Source: Branchinecta lynchi
Lineage: Eukaryota > Arthropoda > Branchiopoda > Anostraca > Branchinectidae
Direction: 5' to 3'
Assembly: GCA_023053575.1 (NCBI GenBank)
Contig: JAKZAP010000014.1
Coordinates: 12,426,938 to 12,490,937 of the forward strand
Length of the DNA: 64,000 nucleotides
Shown here piece after piece: positions 22,383-32,183 of this stretch. A program made the translations under genes and the position numbers. Under the pieces are notes generated by a model, which made no database searches, was not told the origin of the DNA, and saw nothing but the letters and a program-made list of their open reading frames with translations. How positions within the stretch are numbered: the first letter of the stretch is position 1; each line of letters begins with the position of its first letter.

Positions 22383-23110
22383 TCATGTTTCTAAAGACTT
22401 TGTTTGATGGTGGGCTTCAGTACAGTGGACTAAATACAGCGCGGTCGGCTGTCTCAGCAATCTCAGGTAATTCGATCGGGTCTCATATGTTAGTGACGCG
22501 GTTTATGAAGGGCGTTTTCAATACCAGACCCGCCCTTCCTCGATATAAATCAACCTGGGATGTTAATGTAGTAGTGGAATTTCTTAAAAAATGGAAACTA
22601 GAAGAGTGTAACAGAAGGGAGTTAACACTGAAGTTGTGTATGTTGTTAGCATTGTCCTCAAGTCAGAGGGTACAGACTCTAGCAGCCTTGAGGGCTGATA
22701 CGGTGGTATTCACAGAGGATACTGTGACATTTCCGATCACAGATCTTTTAAAGACATCGAAGTCTGGTAGTCACATCAGTAGCCTAGAAATCAAGTCGTT
22801 CTCAGAAAAGAACTTGTGCCCAGTTGCCCATATCAAGCGATATCTGCAAGTTACAAATTTTGGAAACAGATCTAATCAATTGTTGCTGACAATCTCAAAA
22901 CCGTATCGAGCAGCTTCAAGAGATACTATTGGGAAGTATTTAAAGTTAGTGATGTCTCTTGTAGGTATTGACACGACGGTATATAAGGCGCACAGTACAA
23001 GATCAGCGTCGGTGTCAGATAAATTTAATCGAGGGCTACCAGTCCATGTCATTCTGCAGCAAGGAGGGTGGAGACGAGAATCCACTTTTTCGCGTTTTTA
23101 CAAGCGTTAA
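22061..23110 (+). CDS. DIRS tyrosine recombinase
   Basis: 349 codons, overlapping the end of the RT/RNase H frame by 322 nt in a different frame, as is usual in DIRS elements. It has an N-terminal SAM-like, Q/K-rich DNA-binding segment (residues ~50-150) and a C-terminal catalytic domain with R203 (S-S-Q-R-V-Q-T-L), the H-x-x-R pair H311/R314 (A-H-S-T-R-S-A), G-G-W near 335-337 and the nucleophile Y347 (R-F-Y-K-R), three residues from the end. The full R-H-R-Y set is present and the frame is uninterrupted. It is expected to insert the circular DNA copy by a conservative cut-and-join reaction. The ATG chosen is the first in frame; the functional start may lie further in. Confidence 0.9.
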   Translation: MAQPSLVPHDTRHFSGSSYLPSQGADTENAPASQTQTSDRRPAAPDGLQVFRDSIRQQGITDQECIKIITDSWRQGTKKQYASYINKWTDYCNKVDGNPYVPDVQTLIMFLKTLFDGGLQYSGLNTARSAVSAISGNSIGSHMLVTRFMKGVFNTRPALPRYKSTWDVNVVVEFLKKWKLEECNRRELTLKLCMLLALSSSQRVQTLAALRADTVVFTEDTVTFPITDLLKTSKSGSHISSLEIKSFSEKNLCPVAHIKRYLQVTNFGNRSNQLLLTISKPYRAASRDTIGKYLKLVMSLVGIDTTVYKAHSTRSASVSDKFNRGLPVHVILQQGGWRRESTFSRFYKR

Positions 23111-23330
23111 ATTCGGTGCATTCATTTGTTATTTCAGTAGATATGAATCTTTGTAATTGAACTGTGTATAAGTATTGTATTTCACGGAAGAATTGGGAAG
23201 TATATGTATGAAACTTTGTAAGTGAACCGTATTTAAGGATTACAGAAGTATATTTGATTGTTGAATTTCATCTGTTGGCTGAGGACATGGCAAATCTATG
23301 TTACAGACCTAGACTTTCAAATCTCACATG

Positions 23331-23460
23331 AACCGATAGGGGAGGAAACGCCTCGAGTGAAGTAGAATTGAAGGATTAAACGAGACTCACCTGTGAGTCG
23401 CTGTTTGATCCGAATTCTACGAAGAGAAGAGGCGTTTCCGACCCTTGAGAGTTCATGTGC
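23331..23460 (+). repeat. DIRS internal complementary region
   Basis: Bases 23331-23376 complement the outer left repeat (CATGAACCGATAGGGGAGGA through CGAGTGAAGTAGAA). They run directly into 23377-23460, the complement of the outer right repeat (TTGAAGGATTAAACGAGACT onward). The junction GTAGAATTGAAGG is exactly what joining the element's two ends through a shared TT would produce. Confidence 0.88.
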
Positions 23461-23545
23461 CCATTAAGAACCCGCCCTCCCCCATGAACTCGGTAGGTCT
23501 GTCACATAGATTTTAGGCCATTGATTAAACAGGTTGCAAGTCTCT

Positions 23546-23700
23546 CAAAACTGAACTGGTTTTCCCAGAATACACCCCAATCGCTTGGTAACACAACATC
23601 GTATCTCACATGAACTCTCAAGGGTCGGAAACGCCTCTTCTCTTCGTAGAATTCGGATCAAACAGCGACTCACAGGTGAGTCTCGTTTAATCCTTCAATT
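23546..23700 (+). repeat. DIRS right inverted terminal repeat
   Basis: Begins AACTGAACTGGTTTTCCCAG, inverse of the inner left repeat, and ends CTCGTTTAATCCTTCAATT. The outer ~85 bases are complemented in the internal complementary region rather than in the left repeat. Confidence 0.85.
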
Positions 23701-23983
23701 ATAAATAAATTACTTACTTACTTACTTATGAATGATTTATGAATGAATGGTTTATTTGCACATTAAAGCCCATTAATGTCAAGCGGAACTAAACACTAGC
23801 TGTCTTCGGTCTTTTTTCCGTTAGGAACTGAATGTCTAAAATTCCAGGTTTGGATACGGGTCCAAAATAGCCTACTGATTGCCTTGACCTTCTGTTAAAT
23901 CAATATTTATGGTTGTTTTACACAGCGACCTCCGTCGCTAGAGTATTTTCGTCGTGGGAAAGACGCTGCTGTGACGGTAGTAG

Positions 23984-24914
23984 TGTTCCAACGCAACCAC
24001 AGTTTTCCGCCACCTTATGTTTTCCACCACCAATTAATTCAGGTAGAGCAGGTAGCCTCTGCAGTTAGTTTCAGATTAAATCTCCAAATGTGAAAGGGGT
24101 ATTTACCGCCACCCACGAAATCTTAGGTCCCCAAGGGGATTAGAGGATAGGTTCAAATCTTGTTAGACTTAACATTCTGATGGGGTGTCGAGTGCCAACC
24201 GGATTAAGTATCACTGCTACTGAAAGTCAAATTACATATCAAGAAGGAAGTCTTCAAGAAAAGTATTTATTTGTCCGTATGAAGATTAAAGTTAACTGCA
24301 GTATTTGCTACTCAGATTATTCTTATCTCTACGCAGACAAGATTAAGAGATAAGATGAATCTGAGTAGCAAATACTGCAGTTAACTTTAATCTTTATACG
24401 GATAAACTTTTTACAGTGTAGTTTGGGGGCCTTGAGTTTCTTCAGTTGGACTTAAAAGCTAGGATAAATAAGCTAGGATTAACGTAGAGTTAGCATTGGT
24501 GGCGGTAAACCCCTTTACGCAGTTAAGGATTTAGATCTGGAATTACATCAACCAGCTACTTGCGCTACCTGCACTAATGAGTTGGCGGAAAATATACGGT
24601 GGCGATGAACCTACCAAAATAGTTGACCCTTTCGTCTGAGCCAAGTAAAGTCGCGTTTTATTGGATTCACTTTTGTTTCGTCAAAGTTTGTAGTTTTATT
24701 GAGTTCTTGTTTCCGAAAAGTCAAACTACGTCTGCGAGGTAGTTTGTAGTTTAAGCTTGTAGTTGAGAGTTCGAAACTACAGCAATTGAATGGACAAATA
24801 AAACGGCTTTTAAGCGAAACTACGCCAAAACTACGTCCAAAAAAACGCAACATAATCCTCTTCATGATGCAAGATTTCTTGGGTGGCGGAAAACACATGG
24901 TGGCGCTGGAACAC
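23984..24914. mobile_element. Foldback element with a second palindromic element at its centre
   Basis: Inverted ends start GTGTTCCAACGCAACCAC and AGTTTTCCGCCACC, and finish GGTGGCGCTGGAACAC. Internal inverted segments include GGTATTTACCGCCACC (24100) against GGTGGCGGTAAACCCC (24500). The palindrome 24262-24420 sits between the arms. Confidence 0.65.
24262..24420. mobile_element. Palindromic miniature element (TACACTGTAAAAAG family), copy 1
   Basis: Arms GATTAAAGTTAACTGCAGTA (24283 on) and its complement (24373 on) enclose CTCAGATTNATCTTATCTC. The right end reads AAACTTTTTACAGTGTA. Related copies are at 35390-35560 and 58376-58515. Confidence 0.7.
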
Positions 24915-25364
24915 GGTGCCGTTGGGGCACCCACTTCCCTGTGACATCTGTGCTATAAACAAGCAAATTAACTAATTTGCAAACTCGTCAGCAGGAATTG
25001 CAACACACAGTACTAGTTCCTCTATTATTTCGGCAATTGCAATTTTCTCTACATTTTCGTCAGACTGTGGACGTGTATAATAATGTAATTGATAACGTTT
25101 TGTTTGAAAAGTGTTACGAGCCCATTTTAAATAGTCCTTATGGAAAATGTCTTCGTGACCCATGAAAAAACAGCCCAGTAATTGAGCGTTCCCAGGAACG
25201 TCCCCAAGCATAGGTTCATTAGCTCGCTCTTTATTTGCATGCTCATTATCTAATCAAAATACCTTTGGAGTTTTGACAGATTTGAAAAAAGTTTTTGTAG
25301 GCAAAAAAGAAGGAAGTCGGGCCTGTGGTTTTTGATATGGATTGTGTCCCACCAACTGTCTTGC

Positions 25365-25720
25365 GCGGGGACGTTATAGCCAGGGACGTTTCGTGAGCGA
25401 CGTTTTTACACGGGAACGTTTTGTCATGGGGAAGTTTTGTGGTTTGGATTTTTTTTTTTCGGGAGAAGATGTTATGGTGAGGACGTTTTCGCACGGGGAA
25501 TTTTGTCATTAAGACGTCTTCCCATTGGGAGGGGGGGGGGGGGGGGGCTTTTCGCTGCGATCCGTTTTGAGAGCTGAGCGGAAAAGGTGGAAATCGGAAC
25601 ATGCTATTCTTCGACTTTTTTATTAGTTAACATTAGTTAACACCACGGGGGCTTCTATGAACGGAGACATTGTAATTAGGAACGTTTCTACATGGCGACA
25701 TTCAATCAGGGCAACCTTTC
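25365..25720. repeat. Degenerate ~20-bp minisatellite (GGGACGTTTTGTCAT type)
   Basis: Successive diverged units such as GGGACGTTTCGTGAGCGACG, ACACGGGAACGTTTTGTCAT and GGGGAAGTTTTG, with a G tract near 25530-25546. Weaker units continue to about 25720. Confidence 0.55.
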
Positions 25721-25844
25721 TAGTGGGGGACCAGCGCTTTACCTCTGAGTTACCTCAAGGGCTTGTGAACATACTCCTCAGACCATTGCAGTCGCCAGAT
25801 TGAAGTCGCCTATTGTGAAGAATGATCCCGCTGAGAAATTACCA

Positions 25845-26110
25845 GAGCCTCGTTTTTGTTGCACGCTGCAGCTCCACTTCTCGGCCGCTTCCGGGCTGTT
25901 TCTTTCTAAATTTGTTTTTGCACTGCACTGCTTTCGAGGAAAACGGCCGCGCTTCTCGAGGATAGCTGACTTGCTTACCGACCAAGTCTATGCTTCCGTG
26001 CAAGGTGCTGCTTTAACCAAGAAGGCTGAATCCAAAAATGTATCTTGTGCAGAAGCAAAGAAGCGCTTCAGCAGCGATGCGGCAGCACTATTGCAACAAA
26101 AACGAGGCTC
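25845..26110. mobile_element. Foldback miniature element, GAGCCTCG family, copy 2
   Basis: A complete copy with both ends (GAGCCTCGTTTTTGTTGCA and TGCAACAAAAACGAGGCTC). The body is the reverse complement of copy 1, including CGACCAAGTC and CTTCTCGAGGA. Confidence 0.75.
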
Positions 26111-26772
26111 AGATTTGCATAAGCAGTTCACATCGCCATCCTGAATGTCATCTTTAATTTTTTTCGATCATAATTATCTGATCAAATTAAATCTTTGGCT
26201 TCCTCCATGAAGCCCTGCCATGTCACACGGGAGTTTTTATGGGTCTCGTCCGACATTAGTCACAGACTTCTAAATAACTAACCCGAAAAAATGAAAAGGC
26301 TGTTTCGAATTTTCGAATATTTACAAGAAAATATACATGCCGTGTTAGGGCGTATTATACCCCATCGCCTGAAATCGCAAACCCTTCAAAGAAGAAGAAG
26401 ACTTCTAAATTTAGTTCAAAATACACTTTTGTTTTTATTTGTTGCGGTAAAAGCCCTCAACACTATCTTCATGTATTATAAGTTATGAATAATTTGTTGT
26501 AGGCCCTTGGTGCTTCAAAAACAGATTACTAATCTGGTCGAAACTCGACCAGTGTTCCATGCGAACCTCAACCCGACAGGATACAGTTCTTGCAATTTTC
26601 ATAGTTTTCCTTCTAGACGTGCATCATAAACGCAAAGAAAGCCCTGTGCTTTCCCACTCAAGGTGGGGTCACGTCGATAAGAACCACTCCTCTTATGGAA
26701 GCTGAAAATCCTCCTGAGATTTAATTGTGCATTGTTAGTTATTTTATTGAGCTTGATCAATACTCGTAATTT

Positions 26773-27732
26773 AAGCGGCGTTCGATTCCCCAAGTCATCC
26801 ACCCAGCACCCCCTATACATTATCCTAAAATTGTCTTTAGTCGTTTCCTTCACGGATAATGACGTCATTCTCAACGAAAATTTCATTTTTCGCCGAGCGA
26901 ACCGAACGACACCAGACGAACCACTTTCATTATCACTAGAACTTCGACGGTAAGCCTAGAACGAACAAAAAACTTCTGTCGGGAATTTCGGATATTATCC
27001 AACGGCTAGTAGAACTACGACTACAGCTTTTAAATAAAACAACAATAGCGCTACGCCGTTGTTGAATAAAACGGAATCAAGAGTTGCGATTTTGCAGATA
27101 CCGTGGTATCTGATACCACGGTCTAAAGTCGTTTTTGCAGTCATCTTGGTATCTGGCCAGTTATCGTGGTATCTGATATTCAGATGCTACGGCCCGACCG
27201 TGGTAACTGGTCGTGGTACCTGAAAAGTCATCTCACTTTCATCAAATTTTGTCAGATTGGCGAGAAAGAAGTTTAACTGGATATCAGTTTTTCTTTTGGG
27301 ACGACTTCGAAAAGTGCAATTTCGCCAACAGTCGACGACCGTATATCAGATACCACGGTAACTGCAATTAGTCGTTTTTGCAGTTATCGTGGTAACTGAT
27401 ACACGATGCTCTGCAAAAATGACTATTGCCGAAATTGCACACTTCGAAGTCATCCCAAAAGAAAAACAGATATCCAGTTACATCACTGAGTGCTTAACTT
27501 CTTTCTCACCAATCTGACGAAATTTTATGAAAGTGAGATGACTTTTCAGATACCACGACCACTTACCACGGTCGGACCGTAATATCTGATACCACGATAA
27601 CTGGCCAGATATCTCGATAACTGCAAACACGACTTTTGACCGTGGTATCAGATACCATGGTATCAGCAAAAACGCAACTAAGGGATGGTCGTCGACAATA
27701 ATAGATAACTGTTCTTGAATCGAACGCGGCTT
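26773..27732. mobile_element. TIR element of the GCGTTCGATT family enclosing a palindrome
   Basis: Ends AAGCGGCGTTCGATTC (26773) and GAATCGAACGCGGCTTT (27732) are inverted. The same termini bound the element at 55642-56623. Most of its right half is the large palindrome 27084-27678. No transposase is visible. Confidence 0.5.
27084..27678. repeat. Near-perfect 595-bp palindrome with GATACCACGGTATC sub-motifs
   Basis: Left arm GTTGCGATTTTGCAGATACC onward, right arm ending GGTATCAGCAAAAACGCAAC, centre near 27381. The arms match over almost their whole length (for example AAAAGTCATCTCACTTTCAT and its complement). Short palindromes of the TGGTATCTGATACCA type recur within both arms. Confidence 0.85.
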
Positions 27733-28717
27733 TACCGTTTTCTCCATGTTGTGTACGTGACTTCACCTCTTAAACTAACTTCTCTTTCTTCTTTCTATCT
27801 GGATAGGTGCTCAAGGTATTTCTTTTCTATTTTCTTTACTTGTTTACATTCCCTGCTTGGATAATCCTTTATTGAGCTCGTCCCTGCGCTTTTCGAGTTG
27901 GCATGAAACTGGTAGCTAGTTGAGATTTGTTTTCGTTGTTAGTGGAAAGACATAACTGCTTGTCGTACTGAAAACAATCCATAAAGTATATTGTGTACTG
28001 ATCCGCACCTGACATGCCATATTAGTTTCGTTTTTGATCGCCTGTGTAAGTTCCCCTGTGAGTTCGCCGTTGCAGCTTAATTTCCGTTTTTAAACTCAGT
28101 TCGCCTGACGCCTTCGCCGTTTCAAGACGCAGGTGAATAAAAACGGAAAATAAGCATCCAGGCAAGGGATTCATAAAATCGCTTAAATAAGTCAGCAAAG
28201 GGTAGTTACATTGGCAGTGAAAAGGCCATTCTTGTGGTCAAAACCTATAAGTTGTAATCATCCATTTCAAAACACACTTTCCAAGACTTTCAATTTTTCT
28301 GGGTTAATTTGTTCATGACAGGCGAACTCGGACCGGGAACTGCGTCTGCGTCACAGTTCGCCGTTTCACTCTCAGGTGTTGTAGAACCGAGAAGTGACAC
28401 GGTCTGCGTTCCAGCAAAAACGAGAATTAAGCAAACTGCTAACTCGGACGGTGATCGAAAACGAGAAATAAGAAGAACCGAGATCACGAACGGCAATAAA
28501 AAACGCAACTATTGTCGGCAAGACTTGTAGGTTCGACGTGCACTCATTAGCAAAGCACAATGATGGCTTTGGTGGCATCATAATATTTTGAGTCCCAAGG
28601 GGCCTGTGATACTTGGTAAGGGCGTTTGCTTGACTTTGCAGCACTTATATCATGCCTTATACATGTTTCATCAAATTAAAAGGTAGTACTAACACCGCTT
28701 CTGCAATAAATAGAGCA
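27733..28717. other. Intron sequence, possible diverged foldback
   Basis: GTTCGCC-containing segments at 28040-28110 and 28320-28460 look partly related (CAGTTCGCCTGACG against CACAGTTCGCCGTTTCA), but no element boundary could be fixed. No coding exon is recognised. Confidence 0.3.
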
Positions 28718-28725
28718 TGTATGAC

Positions 28726-29030
28726 CAGGGTTGCCACATAAAAATATTTAGAGGGTGACTTTTCGCCCAAAACAGAGAGTGAATTGGGAGTGAAATTTAT
28801 TTTCATGAAATGTTCACTTTTCGACGGAATTGTCTCTTTAAGGATGACACATCTGAATTTTACATTCATAAAAAAAAAATTAGTCAGTTCTGGTATGAAT
28901 CCATGCTGCAAAAATGACACATTTGGTCATTTTCTAAAATAGAGTGATGTTTATGTCCTACGTAGGACAACAGTGACAAAAACAAAATAGAGTGACAATT
29001 CACACTATCCTCCGACGTGTGGCAACACTG
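28726..29030. mobile_element. hAT-type miniature element with exact 8-bp target duplication
   Basis: The inverted ends are CAGGGTTGCCACA and TGTGGCAACACTG (12 of 13 bases match). They are flanked by perfect TGTATGAC repeats at 28718-28725 and 29031-29038. The CAGGG/CAGTG start and 8-bp duplication are diagnostic of hAT elements. At 305 bp it has no transposase. A similar left end (CAGGGTTGCCACG) occurs at 59527. Confidence 0.85.
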
Positions 29031-29038
29031 TGTATGAC

Positions 29039-29606
29039 CCTCTCCCATTCCAGATCAGCTTAGCATTTTGAACGGGGGTTAAGGGCCCTTGCAAAACTGA
29101 CGCCTTTCGCTTTTGGGGTGTACTGTTTGACAAGTTCAGTGCTTTCTTTATCGCGCAGAGATTTTCTGGGGAAAATAAAACTGAAATGAATTGAATAATT
29201 CCGTGGGCTTTTATAGCCTTTATTCTCAGATAGTAAATAAACCTTGAACTAATTAATTAAAGAGAGTAATAAAGATTCCTTCATAGTTGACTATAGTGAC
29301 GTCTGTAGTAGTAGTAGTCACCTGATTTTATTCGACGATTCCTTAAAGTTTAAGTACAATGAGCGGATCAGACTGCCATGATTTCATATTACACGTGAGT
29401 ACTTAAAACCGTTGAGCACAAAAAACTGGACAGTTTCCCGTATCATGCGACCGGATGCACGATTTTCAAACTTTTCCAGTAGTGTCTGCAGATTGCATTT
29501 CTTAGCGCAAATAAGTGACTATATCAGCCAAAAAAAAGCGTAGCTTTCCCAACTGATCAAAGACTAAAAAGTATCCTGAGACAGAAGGTTGAAGAAAAAT
29601 ATCTTG
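29039..29606. other. Intron sequence, nothing recognised
   Basis: No coding exon or repeat boundary identified. Confidence 0.4.
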
Positions 29607-30772
29607 TTGGGATCCCAAAACGTAAGTGAAGGGATACCTATGACATTGCAAAATTTGTCTGTCCGTCCGTCTCGAAGGGAACGAGATATTTGAAGAACTT
29701 AGTGTGAGGATTCTTTGGGTCAATGGCAAGATGAAGTTCGTAGGTGGGTTCTGTAGCTCTAGATTTAGGGGTGGGGGAGGGGTTTCAGATTAAGTGGCAT
29801 TTTGCTTCTCTTGCTGCGCGATCTTGTGTCAAGCATTTGGCAACACTGGTAATCGGTAGTGTGCTTTCTCAGTGAAGATACATTGCAAGGGTTACTGATG
29901 AAACTAACCGTTTTTGGGATGAAATTTCAACTCAAATGCAGCACCCAGGGGCGTCGCGTATGGGGGGGGGGGGACCCCCCCAATTTTGTCGGTCAGTCGG
30001 AAAAAAATAACCGAGGAGCGAAGCACAGCTGTTTTTCCGTAAAAACGGTTGATTTTTTTGTGAAAACGATCGTTTTTCATGAAATCCTTCGGTTTTTCTG
30101 CTATTGTGATAGTTGATTTAGGGGTAAGGAGACATGATGAATCCCAATATGAAACTTATTTTCTTGACGGACAAGTAGTTCTCCTGGAATCCGGCGAAAG
30201 CCGGACACAAAATCTCAGTCCCTACCCCTTTATTCTCGAACTAGTATAGCTCTGGGCGTGGATGATGACGACATATCCTTAGTTTATTCTATGGACGTCG
30301 GAGAGATCTAGTGTAATAGAAGGTCTAAGGGGTTGATAAATAATGTTCAAAAGAGGAAAGTATGTTGTTCAATGAGGATCCACTGTTAAAGTACAGTTCA
30401 AGTTCGTAGATGGGTCCTCTAGTCCTATCTTTAGAGGCAGAGGAGACGTTTCGAATTTACGGTGAAAATATGTATGTTTTATAAGCTAATAAGTAAGGAG
30501 GTTCGCTGAATCCATATCTAAACTTAGTTTTCTTGCTGGACAAATGGTTCATCAAATTCGGCTAAAACTGGAAATTTGGTTGAAGCTCGAGTTGTTTCTG
30601 AAATCGATTAGAGATTCGGTATTGGGACAAGAGACATGCTGAATCCATTTTGACCTTTATTTTAACAAAAATAGTCAAGGAATCTGACAAAGACTGAGTG
30701 GCGAAGACAGGACCCATTCGTTTCAATCAAATGTTAGATTTTTGGGATCTCATCGAAACCTTTGGTCTTGTT
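29607..30772 (+). repeat. GGGATCCC-bounded repeat family, copy 4
   Basis: Starts TTGGGATCCCAAAACGTAAG and ends TTTTTGGGATCTCATCGAAA then CCTTTGGTCTTG. It contains the GTCCGTCCGTCTCGAAGGGA block, a G tract near 29960 with an AACGGTTGATTTTTTTG minisatellite, and CCGGAATCCGGC-type units, so it may itself carry an insertion at 29850-30110. Confidence 0.7.
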
Positions 30773-31422
30773 TTTTCTGAAACCAAATCGACTCACGTGT
30801 TTCAGGGTACGTACTTGCTTTTTTCTTTGATCAGAGTGTCATAAAAAATGACAGAGCTGCACAAATGCTCGCTTCCTTTAATTTGTTAAATGCAGTGTCT
30901 CTAACACTTTAACCCGCCGCCGCCATTTTATTCCACAGCTTACCTCCGCGAGTCCAGGATTCTCCAACTTCTTCCATTAAGGCCATGTAAGGCCGCATCA
31001 GCGAGTTTCGATTTCGTTGCTCAGACAATTGAGCATTATGATCGTTCTGATTGTCTTCTTTCATTTGTATTATCTTTCTTCCTCGAAATTAGTTATATTT
31101 CAAATGTGGTTATTCACTCTGATTGGGACCATGGACCACAGCAGATAGTTGGCTACTATGGAGCCGAATGTGAAGGTGGGAATAGATCGAGAAGTACATG
31201 TTTTGGTACATACTTTGAATTTTTTTTTGCTTTTGATTGAGCCCTCAAAGAAATCAATTACAGCAACTCAGGCCCTGAAGTTCCTTTTTATGTGCATGAT
31301 GACATATTTCTTTTCGCTGTGTCTTTAATTATGATTCTGGCTTCTTCCTTTGATTCTACCTCATCTCTTTTCCGTAACTCTTGAAAGGTGATTCCAAAGT
31401 TTTAACTCTTGTTTCTTTATAG
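30773..31422. other. Intron sequence before the exon at 31423
   Basis: No additional coding segment is recognised. Confidence 0.4.
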
Positions 31423-31497
31423 ACCATGGCTGCTACCAAAAGAAATGCAGGACTTACTAGTGTTTTGCCACGAGCCACCCTGAATGACGAAGAACTG
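31423..31497 (+). CDS. unc-13: unc-13 exon: linker immediately before the C1 exon
   Basis: A 75-nt, phase 0/0 exon between the acceptor tctttatag and the donor gtaagt. Its 25 codons read T-M-A-A-T-K-R-N-A-G-L-T-S-V-L and then P-R-A-T-L-N-D-E-E-L. It joins in frame to S-E-L of the exon at 14034 and to K-M-H-V-Y-K-K of the exon at 39256. The A-G-L/I-T-S...T-L-x-D/N-E-E-L pattern right before H-V-Y-K-K-T-L-Q is a hallmark of Unc13 proteins. Only 75 coding bases sit between introns of 17.3 and 7.8 kb. Because its length is a multiple of three and both phases are 0, it could be skipped without a frameshift, though nothing here shows that it is. Confidence 0.92.
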
Positions 31498-31529
31498 GTA
31501 AGTTGAAGTATTCTCGAGGCTTATTAGTT

Positions 31530-31746
31530 TCTAAACGGGTCTTCTTGCCATTCCCCTGGGACTCCTCGCGGAATCAAGGGGAATGGCGAAAATAGATCGG
31601 AGTCAATCCCTGAGGACTCTGCTGACGGCAAGCAACGAGAACACGGGGAATGCTTCCAGAATGGATTTTGTTATAGAAAATAGTTTATGTGACGGGATTG
31701 TCTGGATTCGGTTTATTTTTGTTTTGTTTATTCTGATAGTTTTTAC
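31530..31746. repeat. Relic of the TAA-flanked element family (see 54800)
   Basis: Shares GGGGAATGGCGAAAATAGA, GAATGCTTC, ATGGATTTTGTTATA and TTTATTTTTGTTTTGTTTAT with 54800-55020. The termini are eroded. Confidence 0.55.
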
Positions 31747-31750
31747 TTAA

Positions 31751-32162
31751 AGGACACCTGAATGTAGAGTACCAAGTATCATCCCTATCTGTATGACTTC
31801 CGTTAACATTACCTGCAGAAAACTCAATCCAAATACGAAATAGTGTTTCCAAGCTATGAATTTTGCTCCATTTTGCATCTGTCCTTATTTCAGTACCGAA
31901 CAATTTTAGAAATGAACAAATGTCTCCAATCAACCCTTCTTCTGGAATATTTTTTAACCAGTTAAGCGCGATACGATCCGGCCAGCGCTGTACAAGATTT
32001 GAATGAAATGATTTTTCTTGGAGTCTGCACGTGTAAACCTCCAGAAACGAACATCCCTATTTTGAAAACGTCACGCTCAGGAGAAGAATGCTCTCCCTGG
32101 CCATGCCTGTAAATGCATTCTCCATGGTGTGTTCAAGTATGGTTTCATCGTTCAGGTGTCCT
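31751..32162. mobile_element. TTAA-flanked miniature element (piggyBac-type)
   Basis: Perfect 12-bp inverted ends (AGGACACCTGAA and TTCAGGTGTCCT) are flanked on both sides by TTAA (31747-31750 and 32163-32166), the target of piggyBac-type transposases. At 412 bp it has no coding capacity. The end motif TTAAAGGACACCT occurs alone at 39689. Confidence 0.75.
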
Positions 32163-32183
32163 TTAAACTAAACAAAAAAAAGA

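Larger units (their letters stand above)
19085..23700 (+). mobile_element. DIRS-type tyrosine-recombinase retrotransposon
   Basis: A structurally complete element of about 4.6 kb. It has a gag-like ORF, a reverse transcriptase/RNase H region and an overlapping tyrosine recombinase ORF. The inverted terminal repeats (19085-19182 and 23546-23700) have outer segments that are both found, complemented and joined, in the internal complementary region 23331-23460. This arrangement defines the DIRS order, which integrates through a circular intermediate without target duplication. Here the only shared bases are a TT at each end (19085-19086 and 23699-23700). Two single-base homopolymer frameshifts interrupt gag and pol. 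Confidence 0.93.
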
